Below are positions 35,802 to 45,923 of a stretch of 64,000 nt of DNA, in pieces. Below the pieces are notes generated by a model. The model was not told where the DNA came from. It was given only the letters and a program-made list of their open reading frames with translations, and did not search any database. Numbering within the stretch: the first letter of the stretch is position 1; each line of letters opens with the position of its first letter. The stretch is from Megasphaera paucivorans (GTDB taxonomy: Bacteria; Bacillota; Negativicutes; Veillonellales; Megasphaeraceae), in NCBI RefSeq assembly GCF_900103535.1, contig NZ_FNHQ01000007.1:1-64000 (forward strand), written 5' to 3'. A program made the translations under genes and the position numbers.

Positions 35802-38249
35802 ATGGCACAGCGTAAAATATCCAGCCGTACACAAAAATTGACCGGCAAAAAGCGAGGGCGTCGGACGACAAAAAAAACACAAGGGCCATCACTCTTAAAA
35901 TATGAAATTATGGGTCTTGTTTTTATTTTTATGGGTCTTTTTGCGGCTATAGGCATCATTGGTATAGATACGGGCAGCATCGGAACGGTTATAGATGACG
36001 TGCTTGCGTATATATTTGGCGTTGGGCGTATTTTGGCAGCATTGCTGCTGGTTGTGTTAGGATTAAAGTATATTATGCTTCGTAAGGCTATTCCGGTAAC
36101 GGGAAATTGGGCGTTGGGAACACTCTTGTTTATTATGTTTCTGGGGATGATACATTTGTTTTTTGTTCCCGAAGGGGCTGAATTTATGCCGGCTGTTATG
36201 TCTATCAGCGGAGGTGCAATCGGTGGATTGGTAGCTGTTTTGCTGCGACAGTTTTTTGGACAGGCCGGGGGTTTTTTAGTTTTGGCAATAGGCATGATAG
36301 TGACAGTAATGGCTTGGAAAAAATGGTCTATTTCTAACAGTGTTACGACTGTTTCTGTTAAAGCAACAGAAGAAATCCAAGTTGCGTCTCAATCTATTCA
36401 TAGCCAATGGCAGGAACACAAAACACAATGGCAGGAAAATAGAAAAAAGCATAAAATATTTGATTTGGAAAAGGTTGGTAATTGTGATGAAGTACCGAAA
36501 ATGAATGCGGCATTGGCAGAAAATTCGGAATCCTCAGAAATACCTGTACATATAATAAATTCTGATCAAGAAGACAGCAACAAGGAAAAACAAGTGTTCT
36601 TGCAGGAAGCAATTCAGGAAATAGATGCAGAAGACAAAACAATAGCAATGGAACGTAACACAGTGGAAGAACCTGAAAAATCTGTATCGAAAAAGGTGGC
36701 AGAAGGTATCGCAGATATTGCTGAAAAAGACCTTGAAGACTTAAAGCCTGTAGAAGTTGAAAGACAGCCGACAGCTGTGGATTTGGCTCCAGAAGGAAAA
36801 TTGCCTATACCCAAGGAAAAAATGGAAAAAGCATATATTTTGCCGTCTATATCTATCTTAAAACCAGGACGGCTTATATCTACCGCTGCTAATGATGAGG
36901 TTCGCACCAATGCCCGCATTTTACAAGAAACACTTTCTAGTTTTAATATTGATGCTAAAATTATCAATGCCAGTAAAGGCCCTGCTGTTACGAGATATGA
37001 ACTGGAACCGGCAGCAGGTGTCAAAGTTAGTAAAATTGTACATTTATCTGACGATATTGCCTTAAAATTGGCGGCAACGGACATTCGCATTGAAGCTCCG
37101 ATTCCTGGAAAAGCAGCCATTGGTATTGAAGTTCCGAATAAGCAGGTCGCCGGGGTTAATCTACGAGATGTACTGGACTCGGAAGAATTTAAGCGAGCAG
37201 CAGGGGGCGTGCCGGTTGGATTGGGAAAAGATATTGCCGGTAATTCGGTAATTGCTGATTTAACAAAGATGCCGCATTTACTAGTAGCAGGTTCTACGGG
37301 ATCAGGAAAAAGCGTATGTATTAATACCTTGATTGCCAGTATTTTGTTTAAACAACGGCCCTGTGATGTAAAATTAATTTTAATTGATCCTAAAGTGGTC
37401 GAACTTTCTAATTATAACGGCATTCCTCATCTCATGACACCTGTTGTCACGGATGCTAAAAAGGCGGCTCGTGTATTGCGTTGGGCTGTGCGGGAAATGG
37501 ACAATCGTTATCATCGGTTTGCAGAGACAAGCACTCGGGATATTGCACGGTATAATCATCTTCATCCGGAGGAAGCATTCCCATTTGTCGTTATTATTAT
37601 TGATGAATTAGCTGATTTAATGATGGTTGCATCTACGGATGTAGAAGATTCTATTTGCCGACTGGCACAAAAGGCAAGAGCTTGTGGAATGCACCTTGTT
37701 CTGGCAACACAGCGGCCTTCTGTTGATGTTTTGACTGGTATTATTAAAGCCAATGTACCAAGCCGCATTTCATTTGCTGTATCGAGTCAGGTAGATTCCA
37801 GAACAATTCTCGACATGTCCGGGGCAGAAAAACTTTTGGGTAAGGGTGATATGCTGTTCTATCCTATGGGAGCTTCCAAACCTTTACGAGTACAGGGCGC
37901 ATTTATTTCTGATTCGGAAATTGATCAAATGGTAAATTTCATAAAAAAACAAAGTGAACCAGAATATGATGCGGATGTGCAGCAAGCACAATCAGAAGAA
38001 CAAACGGAACAACATACTTTTTTCGAAGATGAATTAATGGAACAGGCAATTAATATGGTTTTAGAAACAGGACAGGCTTCGGCGTCTATGCTGCAGCGAC
38101 GCTTCCGGATTGGGTATACACGCGCGGCACGCTTGGTGGATACGATGGAAGCTATGCAGATAGTGGGACCCAGTAATGGAAGCAAGGCGCGGGATATTTT
38201 GATGCCTGCTGAAGAGGTACAACGGAAATTTTTTAGCGGACAGACATGA
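35802..38249 (+). CDS. ftsK: FtsK/SpoIIIE-family DNA translocase
   Basis: Pumps chromosomal DNA across the division septum. 815 residues: four hydrophobic segments (about 35-180), an acidic and charged linker (about 190-350), then the motor with Walker A GSTGSGKS and Walker B VVIIIDELADLMM. The C-terminal winged-helix gamma domain (about 735-800) reads KOPS/SRS-type guide sequences. ATG 35802 follows GGAAGGTG and lies 18 nt after rarA. Confidence 0.95.
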   Translation: MAQRKISSRTQKLTGKKRGRRTTKKTQGPSLLKYEIMGLVFIFMGLFAAIGIIGIDTGSIGTVIDDVLAYIFGVGRILAALLLVVLGLKYIMLRKAIPVTGNWALGTLLFIMFLGMIHLFFVPEGAEFMPAVMSISGGAIGGLVAVLLRQFFGQAGGFLVLAIGMIVTVMAWKKWSISNSVTTVSVKATEEIQVASQSIHSQWQEHKTQWQENRKKHKIFDLEKVGNCDEVPKMNAALAENSESSEIPVHIINSDQEDSNKEKQVFLQEAIQEIDAEDKTIAMERNTVEEPEKSVSKKVAEGIADIAEKDLEDLKPVEVERQPTAVDLAPEGKLPIPKEKMEKAYILPSISILKPGRLISTAANDEVRTNARILQETLSSFNIDAKIINASKGPAVTRYELEPAAGVKVSKIVHLSDDIALKLAATDIRIEAPIPGKAAIGIEVPNKQVAGVNLRDVLDSEEFKRAAGGVPVGLGKDIAGNSVIADLTKMPHLLVAGSTGSGKSVCINTLIASILFKQRPCDVKLILIDPKVVELSNYNGIPHLMTPVVTDAKKAARVLRWAVREMDNRYHRFAETSTRDIARYNHLHPEEAFPFVVIIIDELADLMMVASTDVEDSICRLAQKARACGMHLVLATQRPSVDVLTGIIKANVPSRISFAVSSQVDSRTILDMSGAEKLLGKGDMLFYPMGASKPLRVQGAFISDSEIDQMVNFIKKQSEPEYDADVQQAQSEEQTEQHTFFEDELMEQAINMVLETGQASASMLQRRFRIGYTRAARLVDTMEAMQIVGPSNGSKARDILMPAEEVQRKFFSGQT

Positions 38250-38311
38250 GATACCTTTTTAGTCTCAAATAGTATATAATAAATCTGTATATGTATAAGG
38301 AGGGATACATA

Positions 38312-38704
38312 TTGGTATCTGTCGGGAAAATTTTGCAATCTGAAAGAGAAGCGCAAAGAAGGACATTAAAAGAAGTTTCCGATACACTTAATATCAGAGA
38401 GGTATATTTATCTGCAGTGGAAAACGAGGAATTTAATAGGATACCGGGAGAGGTATTCGTTAAAGGATTTATTCGTAATTATGCAAATTTTCTAGGATTA
38501 GATGGAGATGCGTTGGTAAAAGAATATAAATCCGGCGTTTTTTCTGCTGAATGTAAGCCTTCCACACGTGCAATAGATAAAAAACAAATAAAAAAACCGC
38601 GTGTAATAGTGCGGGAGAAGCAGAAACATAAGCTGCTGCAGAAACTTACAATTATTGCCGGAGTGATACTGTTTTTGCTGCTTTGTATATGGTTGATTTT
38701 TTAG
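38312..38704 (+). CDS. Short RodZ-like protein: HTH domain plus C-terminal membrane segment
   Basis: 130 residues: an Xre/HTH_25-type helix-turn-helix (about 5-70, KEVSDTLNIREVYLSAVE), a basic linker and one membrane segment at the very end (IIAGVILFLLLCIWLIF). RodZ/YmfM proteins link MreB to the wall machinery, but they normally continue for more than 100 residues outside the membrane. That part is missing here, with no sign of a frameshift. The start is TTG 38312 after AAGGAGGG; an ATG at 38291 in frame lacks an SD. It follows ftsK by 62 nt. Confidence 0.75.
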   Translation: MVSVGKILQSEREAQRRTLKEVSDTLNIREVYLSAVENEEFNRIPGEVFVKGFIRNYANFLGLDGDALVKEYKSGVFSAECKPSTRAIDKKQIKKPRVIVREKQKHKLLQKLTIIAGVILFLLLCIWLIF

Positions 38705-38713
38705 AGGAAAATT

Positions 38714-40591
38714 ATGGCAAATGAATTTTTGGTTACCAGTCGTTCTGATATGGAACGGCGTGGTTGGGATATTTTGGATTTTGTGTTTATTAACGGGGAT
38801 GCCTATGTAGATCATCCCGGCTTTGCGGCAGCAGTTATTGGCCGTGTATTGGAGAGTCGGGGGTATCGCGTAGGCATTATTTCCCAACCGGATTGGCATA
38901 GTGCGGAACCTTTTAAGCAGCTTGGGAGACCACGTTTAGCGGCATTGATTACGGCAGGAAATCTTGATTCTATGCTGAATGAAAAAACGGCAGCTAAAAA
39001 ATTTCGAAACCGCGATAATTATTCTCCTGGTGGAATTACCGGACATCGTCCAGAGCGAGCAACCATTGTATATGCAAATCGCTGGCGGGAAGCGTACAAA
39101 GATGTGCCAGTAATTATTGGCGGAATCGAAGCTAGTTTAAGAAGGTTTGCCCATTATGATTATTGGTCCAATAAAGTCCGGCATTCGATTTTACTGGATA
39201 GTAAAGCGGACATACTGATATACGGCATGGGAGAACACCAAATTGTTGATATTGCGGATGCATTGGCAGAAGGGAAAAATGTTGCTGAAATGTATAATAT
39301 TCGTGGTATTTGTTATGTTGCTAATAAGTATCCGGTTACAGAAAAGACAATTCTTTGTCCTTCTTATGAGGAAGTAGCTGCTGATAAAAAATGTTTTGCT
39401 GCAGCTTTTAAAATCCAATATGAAGAACAGGATGCTTTTTATGGAAAAACGATAGTTCAACCTTCAGGCAGTCGGTTTCTTGTACAGACTCCGCCTGCAC
39501 TTCCGCTTACGACGGAGGAAATGGATGCTGTTTATGAACTGCCGTTTACTCGCCGCTGGCATCCTGAGTATGACACACTTGGCGGGGTGCCGGCACTGCA
39601 GGAAGTACAGTTTAGCTTGACTAGCCAGCGTGGATGTTTTGGTCATTGCAATTTTTGTGCGATTACGAGCCATCAGGGGAAGATTATTCAACACCGGAGT
39701 CATTCTTCACTTGTCCGTGAAGCTGAAAAAATGACCACTCTGCCGGATTTCAAGGGATATATACATGATGTAGGCGGACCTACCGCTAATTTTCGTCATA
39801 TGGCATGTGCTAAACAGCAAATAGCAGGAGCCTGTCGCAAAAAACAGTGCATTGGCAGCGATATTTGTTCTAATTTGGATACATCTCATGCTGATTATTT
39901 AAAACTATTGCGGGAAATACGGCAAATAAAGGGTGTAAAAAAAGTTTTTGTACGTTCGGGATTGCGATACGATTATGTATTAGCAGACCATAATAAAAAA
40001 TTTGTAGAAGAATTATGTAAATATCATGTCAGCGGACAGCTTAAAGTAGCTCCCGAACATGTTGTTAAGCATGTCACGGATATAATGGGAAAAGCAGGAA
40101 TTGAAACTTTTCTCGAATTTAAAAAATGGTTTGAGGCAGCGAATGTCAAGGTAGGGAAGAAGCAGTATCTTGTCCCTTATTTTATGTCTAGTCATCCAGG
40201 ATGCACGTTAGAGGATGCCGTGGCGTTGGCAGAATTTTTACGGGATATGCATATGCAGCCGGAACAAGTTCAGGATTTTATTCCTACGCCGGGGAGTTTA
40301 TCTACAGCAATGTATTATACAGGAATAAATCCCTTAACAGGTAAGACGATATATGTTGCCAGACAACAGCAGGAAAAACAGATGCAGCGTGCGTTAATGC
40401 AATATAAAAACCCGGACAATTATGATGTGGTATATAAAGCATTATGTCTAACGGGTAGGCAAGATTTGATTGGATATGGACCTAAATGCCTGATTCCACC
40501 GCGACGCAGCCGAGCTCGTTTTTCACGTGATCAGCGAGACGTTGATACTGGACGGTCACCGCGGAAATTTATGAAGAATAGAAATAGATAA
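38714..40591 (+). CDS. YgiQ-family radical SAM protein
   Basis: 625 residues: an N-terminal UPF0313-type domain, a radical SAM core with the cluster motif CFGHCNFC in TSQRGCFGHCNFCA near residue 315, and a C-terminal extension with GFIP-like FIPTPGSLSTAMYYTG. The reaction of this family is not established. The gene starts 9 nt after the RodZ-like gene and ends 9 nt before the solute-binding protein gene. Confidence 0.9.
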   Translation: MANEFLVTSRSDMERRGWDILDFVFINGDAYVDHPGFAAAVIGRVLESRGYRVGIISQPDWHSAEPFKQLGRPRLAALITAGNLDSMLNEKTAAKKFRNRDNYSPGGITGHRPERATIVYANRWREAYKDVPVIIGGIEASLRRFAHYDYWSNKVRHSILLDSKADILIYGMGEHQIVDIADALAEGKNVAEMYNIRGICYVANKYPVTEKTILCPSYEEVAADKKCFAAAFKIQYEEQDAFYGKTIVQPSGSRFLVQTPPALPLTTEEMDAVYELPFTRRWHPEYDTLGGVPALQEVQFSLTSQRGCFGHCNFCAITSHQGKIIQHRSHSSLVREAEKMTTLPDFKGYIHDVGGPTANFRHMACAKQQIAGACRKKQCIGSDICSNLDTSHADYLKLLREIRQIKGVKKVFVRSGLRYDYVLADHNKKFVEELCKYHVSGQLKVAPEHVVKHVTDIMGKAGIETFLEFKKWFEAANVKVGKKQYLVPYFMSSHPGCTLEDAVALAEFLRDMHMQPEQVQDFIPTPGSLSTAMYYTGINPLTGKTIYVARQQQEKQMQRALMQYKNPDNYDVVYKALCLTGRQDLIGYGPKCLIPPRRSRARFSRDQRDVDTGRSPRKFMKNRNR

Positions 40592-40600
40592 GGTGAAAGT

Positions 40601-41650
40601 ATGAGAAAATATTTACCAGTCATGGCTGTCGTGGTATTTGTCGTGGCATTGCTGGGACTAAGCAATTATATATGGATAGGACAGGAACAAGTGCGTGCTG
40701 AACGAATTCGAGAAGCTGAACGTCATCTTGTGGTGTACTCTGATATGCCAATTGATGTTAACAATGATTTGGCGAAAAAGTTTTATGAACAGACTCATTT
40801 GCGCGTACAAATTATAACTAAAAATGACGGAGATATACAGTCTTATCTAAAGTCAAATAGCAAAGATACGGCTGATCCTGATATTCTTATCGCTGTGCAG
40901 CCATTGCTGCAGACGGCTGCAAAGCAGGGACGATTGAAGCCATATGCTTCAGAGGCTACGGATCAAGTTGCTTATGCGCATAAGGATGCAGACGGATATT
41001 GGGTGGGATTATGGTATGATCCTATGGTTTTAGTTATTAGTAGAGAATATTACGCTCATCATGGATTGCAATTACAGAATTGGAATGATTTATTGGCTGA
41101 TCCAGATGTGCGGATTGCTTTTCCAGATTTGGCAGCAACGGATATTGCCGGAGATTTTCTTTGTACTTTTGTGGAAATTTATGGGCAGGAAAATGCTATG
41201 CGCTACTTTAAAAATATACAGCGGCATGTTGCTGTATATTCTAAATCAATGACACCAGCAGTATGGCGTGTCGCTTCGGGAGAAGCCGATGTAGGTGTGG
41301 TGGATGCGGTAACAGCGCGGCAGCTTGTTAAAGATGCAGCCCCGATTTACATTTTATATCCACAAGATGGAACCTCCTGCTGGCTTGTTGGAGCAGGTGT
41401 TACTGTGACTTGTCAAGATGAAGAGTTATCAGGGAAGTTTATGGATTGGCTTTTATCAAAAGATACTATAGATATTCTGCGTAAAAGTCATTTATATTTG
41501 GACTATACAGCAAATCGTCAGGGAAATGAATTAGATGCCAAGGGACAGCAGCTTGTGCTGTTTCAAGCACAGAAAAATTATACAGAACAAGGCCGGAAAG
41601 AAATGCAGGATTGGTGGATTAAGATGGTCCGTTTTGGAAAGGAATCATAA
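40601..41650 (+). CDS. Extracellular solute-binding protein, orphan
   Basis: 349 residues with an N-terminal membrane segment (about 5-27) and no lipobox, so it may stay anchored. The body is a periplasmic-binding fold resembling the iron/Fe(III) and putrescine-type group (HLVVYSDMPI start, ADPDILIAVQP, GEADVGVVDAVTARQ). No permease or ATPase gene is nearby. The ligand cannot be read from sequence. Its stop is adjacent to the rimO start, so it is probably co-transcribed. Confidence 0.78.
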   Translation: MRKYLPVMAVVVFVVALLGLSNYIWIGQEQVRAERIREAERHLVVYSDMPIDVNNDLAKKFYEQTHLRVQIITKNDGDIQSYLKSNSKDTADPDILIAVQPLLQTAAKQGRLKPYASEATDQVAYAHKDADGYWVGLWYDPMVLVISREYYAHHGLQLQNWNDLLADPDVRIAFPDLAATDIAGDFLCTFVEIYGQENAMRYFKNIQRHVAVYSKSMTPAVWRVASGEADVGVVDAVTARQLVKDAAPIYILYPQDGTSCWLVGAGVTVTCQDEELSGKFMDWLLSKDTIDILRKSHLYLDYTANRQGNELDAKGQQLVLFQAQKNYTEQGRKEMQDWWIKMVRFGKES

Positions 41651-42989
41651 ATGGAAAAAGTGGGTTTTGTTAGTTTAGGTTGTTCAAAAAATCTTATCGA
41701 TACAGAAGTAATGCTAGGTATTTTAAAAGATCGGCATATGGAAATCACGGAGGAACTTTCTGCTGCCGATATTATTATTGTCAATACGTGTACCTTTATT
41801 GAGAAAGCCAAAGAAGAATCTATCCAGACAATTCTTCAAGCTGCCCGTTATAAGGAAGAGGGAAATTGCAAGACGCTTATTGTTACGGGGTGTTTAAGCC
41901 AGCAATACAAGAAACAATTAATGGAAGAAATGCCGGAAATTGATGCGTTGCTGGGAACTGGATCCTGGGACCGGATTTGGGATGCCGTTGATATGGCCCG
42001 TCATGGAAAAAAAGGCTTGTTATATGGATGATGTTAGTCATCTGTATGATGATAAAACGAAACGATTGCGAACAACGCCATCCTATAGCGCATATGTGAA
42101 AATTGCTGAAGGATGTAATAATGGATGTACTTTTTGTATTATTCCACATGTACGTGGTACCTTATGCAGCCGCCCCATAGCTTCTGTGGTAGATGAAGTA
42201 AAGCAGCTTGTATCAGAGGGTGTCTTAGAAATTAACTTGATTGCTCAAGATACAACTAGTTATGGTGTGGATATAGCCGGTAAGCCATTATTGCCGGAAT
42301 TGCTGCGTCAGCTGGTAAAAATTGATAATCTTCGCTGGATTCGTTTATTTTATCTCTATCCTCATTATTTTACGGACGAGTTAATGGAACTTATTATTAA
42401 AGAAGAAAAAATTTGTCCGTATGTTGATTTGCCATTGCAGCATATCTCCCCGACTGTTTTAAGAAGAATGAAGCGTCGTGATACAAAGGAAGATATTTTG
42501 ACACTGATGCAGAAACTTTGTGAGCATGGGAGAAAACTAACTCTCCGTTCCACTTTCATTGTGGGGTTTCCTGGGGAAACGGAAGCGGAATTCCAAGAAC
42601 TTTGTGATTTTGTGGAAAAATTTGAATTTGATGATGTAGGCGTTTTTACATATTCTCGCGAAGACGGTACACCAGCGGCATTGATGCAGGATCAAATTTC
42701 AGAAGAAACTAAAGAAGAGCGGTATCATAAACTCATGTCCCTTCAGGCGAAAGTATCGGAAAAACGAAATCAGGAAATGGAAAATACGATTCATACTATG
42801 TTGATAGAAAAGATAACAGAGCAAGATGACTGCCGCCAAGCAGTTGGCCGCATCGAGACACAAGCTCCTGATGTAGATGGGTTAACTTATTTGGAAAATC
42901 CAGGCGCGTTGCAGCCGGGAGATATGGTTAAAGTGCAAATTGCACAAGGATTTGCGTATGATTTGGTAGCGGATTTAGTAGAAGACTAA
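41651..42989 (+). pseudogene. rimO: Ribosomal protein S12 methylthiotransferase RimO, interrupted by a +1 frameshift
   Basis: RimO adds a methylthio group to an Asp of ribosomal protein S12. Part 1 (41651-42031) holds the UPF0004 domain with its three cluster cysteines (SLGCSKN, NTCTF, VTGCLSQ) and ends at TGA 42029-42031. Part 2, in the next frame, carries the radical SAM motif CNNGCTFC and a C-terminal TRAM domain up to 42989. The frames meet at a run of seven A at 42008-42014. Removing one A restores a continuous 445-codon gene, the normal length, reading HGKKACYMDDVSHLYD across the joint. Either a real mutation, a sequencing error in the homopolymer, or slippage on A7 that yields some full-length protein. 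Confidence 0.88.
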
Positions 42990-43001
42990 AGGTGTGATAT
43001 T

Positions 43002-44249
43002 ATGTTTGTTGAAATTGTTACAACTGGCTCAGAGTTGCTATTAGGTGAAATAATAAATGATAATTCTCGCTTTTTATCAGAAGAATTGAATAAATTGGGA
43101 TATTTTGTTATTTATCATACTACAGTAGGTGATAATCCGCAGCGGATGGAAGAAGTATTACAAACGGCGATTTCTCGCGCTGATATAATCATCACAACAG
43201 GTGGATTGGGACCTACGCAAGGCGATATGACAAAGGAAATCGCAGCAAAGGTGTTGCACTTGCCTATGGAATATCATCCTGAATTAGAAGAACAGATTCG
43301 AAGATGGTTCTGTCATCGTCATAGATCTATGTCGCCGAATAATGAAAGACAAGCAATGGCAGCCAAGGGAGCCTATATTTTTACGAATGAAGCTGGTACA
43401 GCACCTGGAATGGCAATCCATCAAAATGGCAAGCTGATCGTTCATCTTCCGGGTCCACCGCGAGAAATGCGCTGGATGTATGAACATCGATTAAAACTCT
43501 ATTTATTGGAAAACTTTGGTTCGCAAGGATGCATTAAGTCTCTGATTCTCAAAGTATATGATATGGGTGAAAGTGATATGGAACAGGCTGTTATGGATTT
43601 GGTGAAGGGGCAGTCTAATCCAACGCTGGCGTTATATGCTAAACCGGGATATGTAGAACTTCGTATTACAGCTAGAGCGGCTACAGAGGAAGCGGCGGCT
43701 GCTTTATTAAGACCGATGGAATATCAATTGCAGCAGCGACTGCATAGATCTGTTATAGCATATAATAAAGAAACGATGGCGGAAGTATTGGGCCGGACGT
43801 TGCTATCAGCAAGGCGGACGGTTAGTTGTGCAGAATCTTGTACGGGTGGACTTTTGGGTTCTTATATTACAGATGTTCCCGGGAGTTCAGCTTATTTTCT
43901 TGGCTCGGCAGTCACATATTGTGATACAGTAAAGCATCATATATTAGGTGTTTCTACCGATACGCTGGAACAATTCAGTGCTGTTAGTGAACAAACTGCC
44001 GGAGAAATGGCACGAGGAAGCCGAAGTTTGTACCATGCAGATATTGCTATTAGCACGACCGGAATTGCCGGACCAGAAGGCGGTACAGAAGAAAAACCTG
44101 TTGGGTTGGTGTATACAGGTATTGATGGACCTTGGGGAATGAAAGTATATAAGGACATTTATGTTGGCGATCGGCCGGAAGTTAAGCGGCGTGCTGCTAT
44201 ACGTGCGATGTATTATGCAGTAGTGTATTTATTAGAAAATAAAGAATAG
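43002..44249 (+). CDS. cinA: CinA family protein (competence/damage-inducible type; NMN deamidase)
   Basis: 415 residues: an N-terminal MoCF-like domain (about 1-170, TTGSELLLGEIINDN and TTGGLGPTQGDMT) and a C-terminal CinA domain (about 255-410, SCAESCTGGLLGSYITDVPG, then TTGIAGPEGGTEEKPVG). The C-terminal domain hydrolyses nicotinamide mononucleotide and the N-terminal one ADP-ribose in characterised members. The order cinA-recA with 9 nt between is common in Firmicutes. Confidence 0.93.
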   Translation: MFVEIVTTGSELLLGEIINDNSRFLSEELNKLGYFVIYHTTVGDNPQRMEEVLQTAISRADIIITTGGLGPTQGDMTKEIAAKVLHLPMEYHPELEEQIRRWFCHRHRSMSPNNERQAMAAKGAYIFTNEAGTAPGMAIHQNGKLIVHLPGPPREMRWMYEHRLKLYLLENFGSQGCIKSLILKVYDMGESDMEQAVMDLVKGQSNPTLALYAKPGYVELRITARAATEEAAAALLRPMEYQLQQRLHRSVIAYNKETMAEVLGRTLLSARRTVSCAESCTGGLLGSYITDVPGSSAYFLGSAVTYCDTVKHHILGVSTDTLEQFSAVSEQTAGEMARGSRSLYHADIAISTTGIAGPEGGTEEKPVGLVYTGIDGPWGMKVYKDIYVGDRPEVKRRAAIRAMYYAVVYLLENKE

Positions 44250-44258
44250 GAGACGAAT

Positions 44259-45293
44259 ATGGAAGAGAAAAAAACAGCACTGGAAAATGCAATGCGAAAG
44301 ATTGAAAAAGATTTTGGCAAAGGGGCTATTATGCGCCTTGGTGATGCAGCTGATAAAATGAATATGGAGGTCATTTCTTCCGGATCGCTGGCGGTTGACC
44401 TGGCAGTTGGCATTGGGGGATATCCAAGAGGGAGAGTCATTGAGATATATGGTCCGGAATCATCTGGGAAAACAACCTTGGCTCTTCATGCTATTGCGTC
44501 AGCACAGCGGAATGGAGGTATTGCTGCCTTTATTGATGCGGAACATGCGCTTGATCCTGTATATGCCCGGCATTTGGGTGTTGATACCGCGAATCTGCTT
44601 ATTTCTCAGCCGGATAATGGAGAGCAGGCGCTGGAAATTACAGAAGAACTTGTTCGAAGCGGCGCTGTTGATATCATTGTAGTGGATTCTGTTGCCGCAT
44701 TGGTTCCAAAAGCTGAAATAGAAGGAGAAATGGGTGATTCTCATGTAGGGTTGCAGGCAAGACTTATGAGTCAGGCCTTACGTAAACTTACTGGCATTAT
44801 TTCAAAATCTAAGGCTATTGTTATTTTCATTAATCAATTACGTGAAAAAGTTGGAATTATGTTTGGTAATCCAGAAACGACAACAGGTGGCCGTGCATTG
44901 AAATTTTATGCCTCTATCCGCATTGAAATTCGAAAAGGGGAGGCAATTAAATCTGGAAATGATGTTATAGGAAACCGGGCCCGTATAAAAATTGTAAAAA
45001 ATAAGGTAGCCCCGCCTTTTAAAAACTGTGAAGTTGATATTATGTATGGGAAAGGAATCTCTCGGGAAGGTACAATTCTAGATTTGGCAGCCTCTATGGA
45101 TATTATTGAAAAAAGCGGTACATGGTATTCGTATAAAGGTGAACGTATGGGGCAAGGCAAGGAAAATGTAAAAAAATTCCTACAGGAACATAAGGATATT
45201 TCTGATGAAATTGAAAGTATTATTCGAGATACATTAGCAGCGGAACCGGAAAAGTTTGAAGAGGTTTTGGAAATTCCTCCGGAAATGGAATAA
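44259..45293 (+). CDS. recA: Recombinase RecA
   Basis: Strand-exchange protein and SOS co-protease. 344 residues: Walker [10 protein letters not shown] near residue 65, Walker [16 protein letters not shown]-binding loops L1 ([18 protein letters not shown]) and L2 ([20 protein letters not shown]), and an acidic C-terminus. The SD TAGGAGACG precedes ATG 44259. No LexA-type site was recognised upstream; the gene appears to be co-transcribed with cinA. Confidence 0.97.
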   Translation: MEEKKTALENAMRKIEKDFGKGAIMRLGDAADKMNMEVISSGSLAVDLAVGIGGYPRGRVIEIYGPESSGKTTLALHAIASAQRNGGIAAFIDAEHALDPVYARHLGVDTANLLISQPDNGEQALEITEELVRSGAVDIIVVDSVAALVPKAEIEGEMGDSHVGLQARLMSQALRKLTGIISKSKAIVIFINQLREKVGIMFGNPETTTGGRALKFYASIRIEIRKGEAIKSGNDVIGNRARIKIVKNKVAPPFKNCEVDIMYGKGISREGTILDLAASMDIIEKSGTWYSYKGERMGQGKENVKKFLQEHKDISDEIESIIRDTLAAEPEKFEEVLEIPPEME

Positions 45294-45296
45294 GCT

Positions 45297-45716
45297 ATGG
45301 ATTATAATGAGGCCTATGGACAAGCCCTGCGTTTTTTGAATGTGCGGTTTCTCAGTGAAGGAGAGCTACGTAAAAAATTAAAAAATAAAGATATCGATAC
45401 GCCGATCATTGAAGAAGTTATCGTTCAGCTAAAAGAGGAACGGTTTATCGATGATATGCGTTTGGCTTATGATGTATATCATTATTTTGCCAAGAAAGAG
45501 CAGTATGGACATGTATATATCTGCCAGCGTTTAAAGCACCGAATGCTGCCGATTCCTGAAAATTTGGAAAAGATAGATGAATATGCCGTTGCAAAAAAAA
45601 TTTTAACTAAAAAATTTTCTCAACTGCCGGAAGATCCACGTAAAATTGCACGTTTCCTGCAATATAGAGGATTTTCGCTAAATATTATTTCTGATATATT
45701 GGGAAATAGGTCTTAA
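45297..45716 (+). CDS. recX: Regulatory protein RecX
   Basis: Inhibitor and modulator of RecA filaments. 139 residues, all helical, with repeated three-helix units (ALRFLNVRFLSEGELRKKL, IIEEVIVQLKEERFIDD, IARFLQYRGFSLNII). ATG 45297 starts 3 nt after the recA stop, so translation is probably coupled. No SD is needed or obvious beyond the end of recA. Confidence 0.9.
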   Translation: MDYNEAYGQALRFLNVRFLSEGELRKKLKNKDIDTPIIEEVIVQLKEERFIDDMRLAYDVYHYFAKKEQYGHVYICQRLKHRMLPIPENLEKIDEYAVAKKILTKKFSQLPEDPRKIARFLQYRGFSLNIISDILGNRS

Positions 45717-45751
45717 ATATAGTTTATCAATCATATTGTATGGTAAATTTC

Positions 45752-45780
45752 TTGACAGTATCTCCAAAAAAAATTACAAT
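45752..45780 (+). promoter_or_regulatory. Consensus promoter of rny
   Basis: TTGACA (45752-45757), 17 bp, TACAAT (45775-45780). The start near 45787 gives a leader of about 137 nt that contains a terminator. Two TTGCATA repeats lie in the early leader. Confidence 0.7.
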
Positions 45781-45864
45781 TAAAATAGCCGGTTTGCATA
45801 CTGGCATTTATTTTGCATAGTGTAGGTTTTTGAAGATGAAGTGAATGAAATAATTACTCATATA

Positions 45865-45895
45865 AAAAAGCCGAACAGGTAAGTTCGGCTTTTTG
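45865..45895 (+). terminator. Strong hairpin terminator in the rny leader
   Basis: AAAAAGCCGAAC (45865-45876) pairs perfectly over 12 bp with GTTCGGCTTTTT (45883-45894) around AGGTAA. It stands downstream of the rny promoter and only about 10 nt ahead of the rny SD, so rny must be expressed by read-through or regulated antitermination. It also ends recX transcripts. Confidence 0.85.
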
Positions 45896-45923
45896 TTGTG
45901 AAAAAGGAGGTGAAATAAAAAAT

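Noticed and set aside
41651-42989. Programmed ribosomal frameshift in rimO
   Set aside because: The A7 run is a possible slip site, but no stimulatory structure or upstream SD was seen and rimO is normally a single frame; reported as a disrupted gene with slippage left open.
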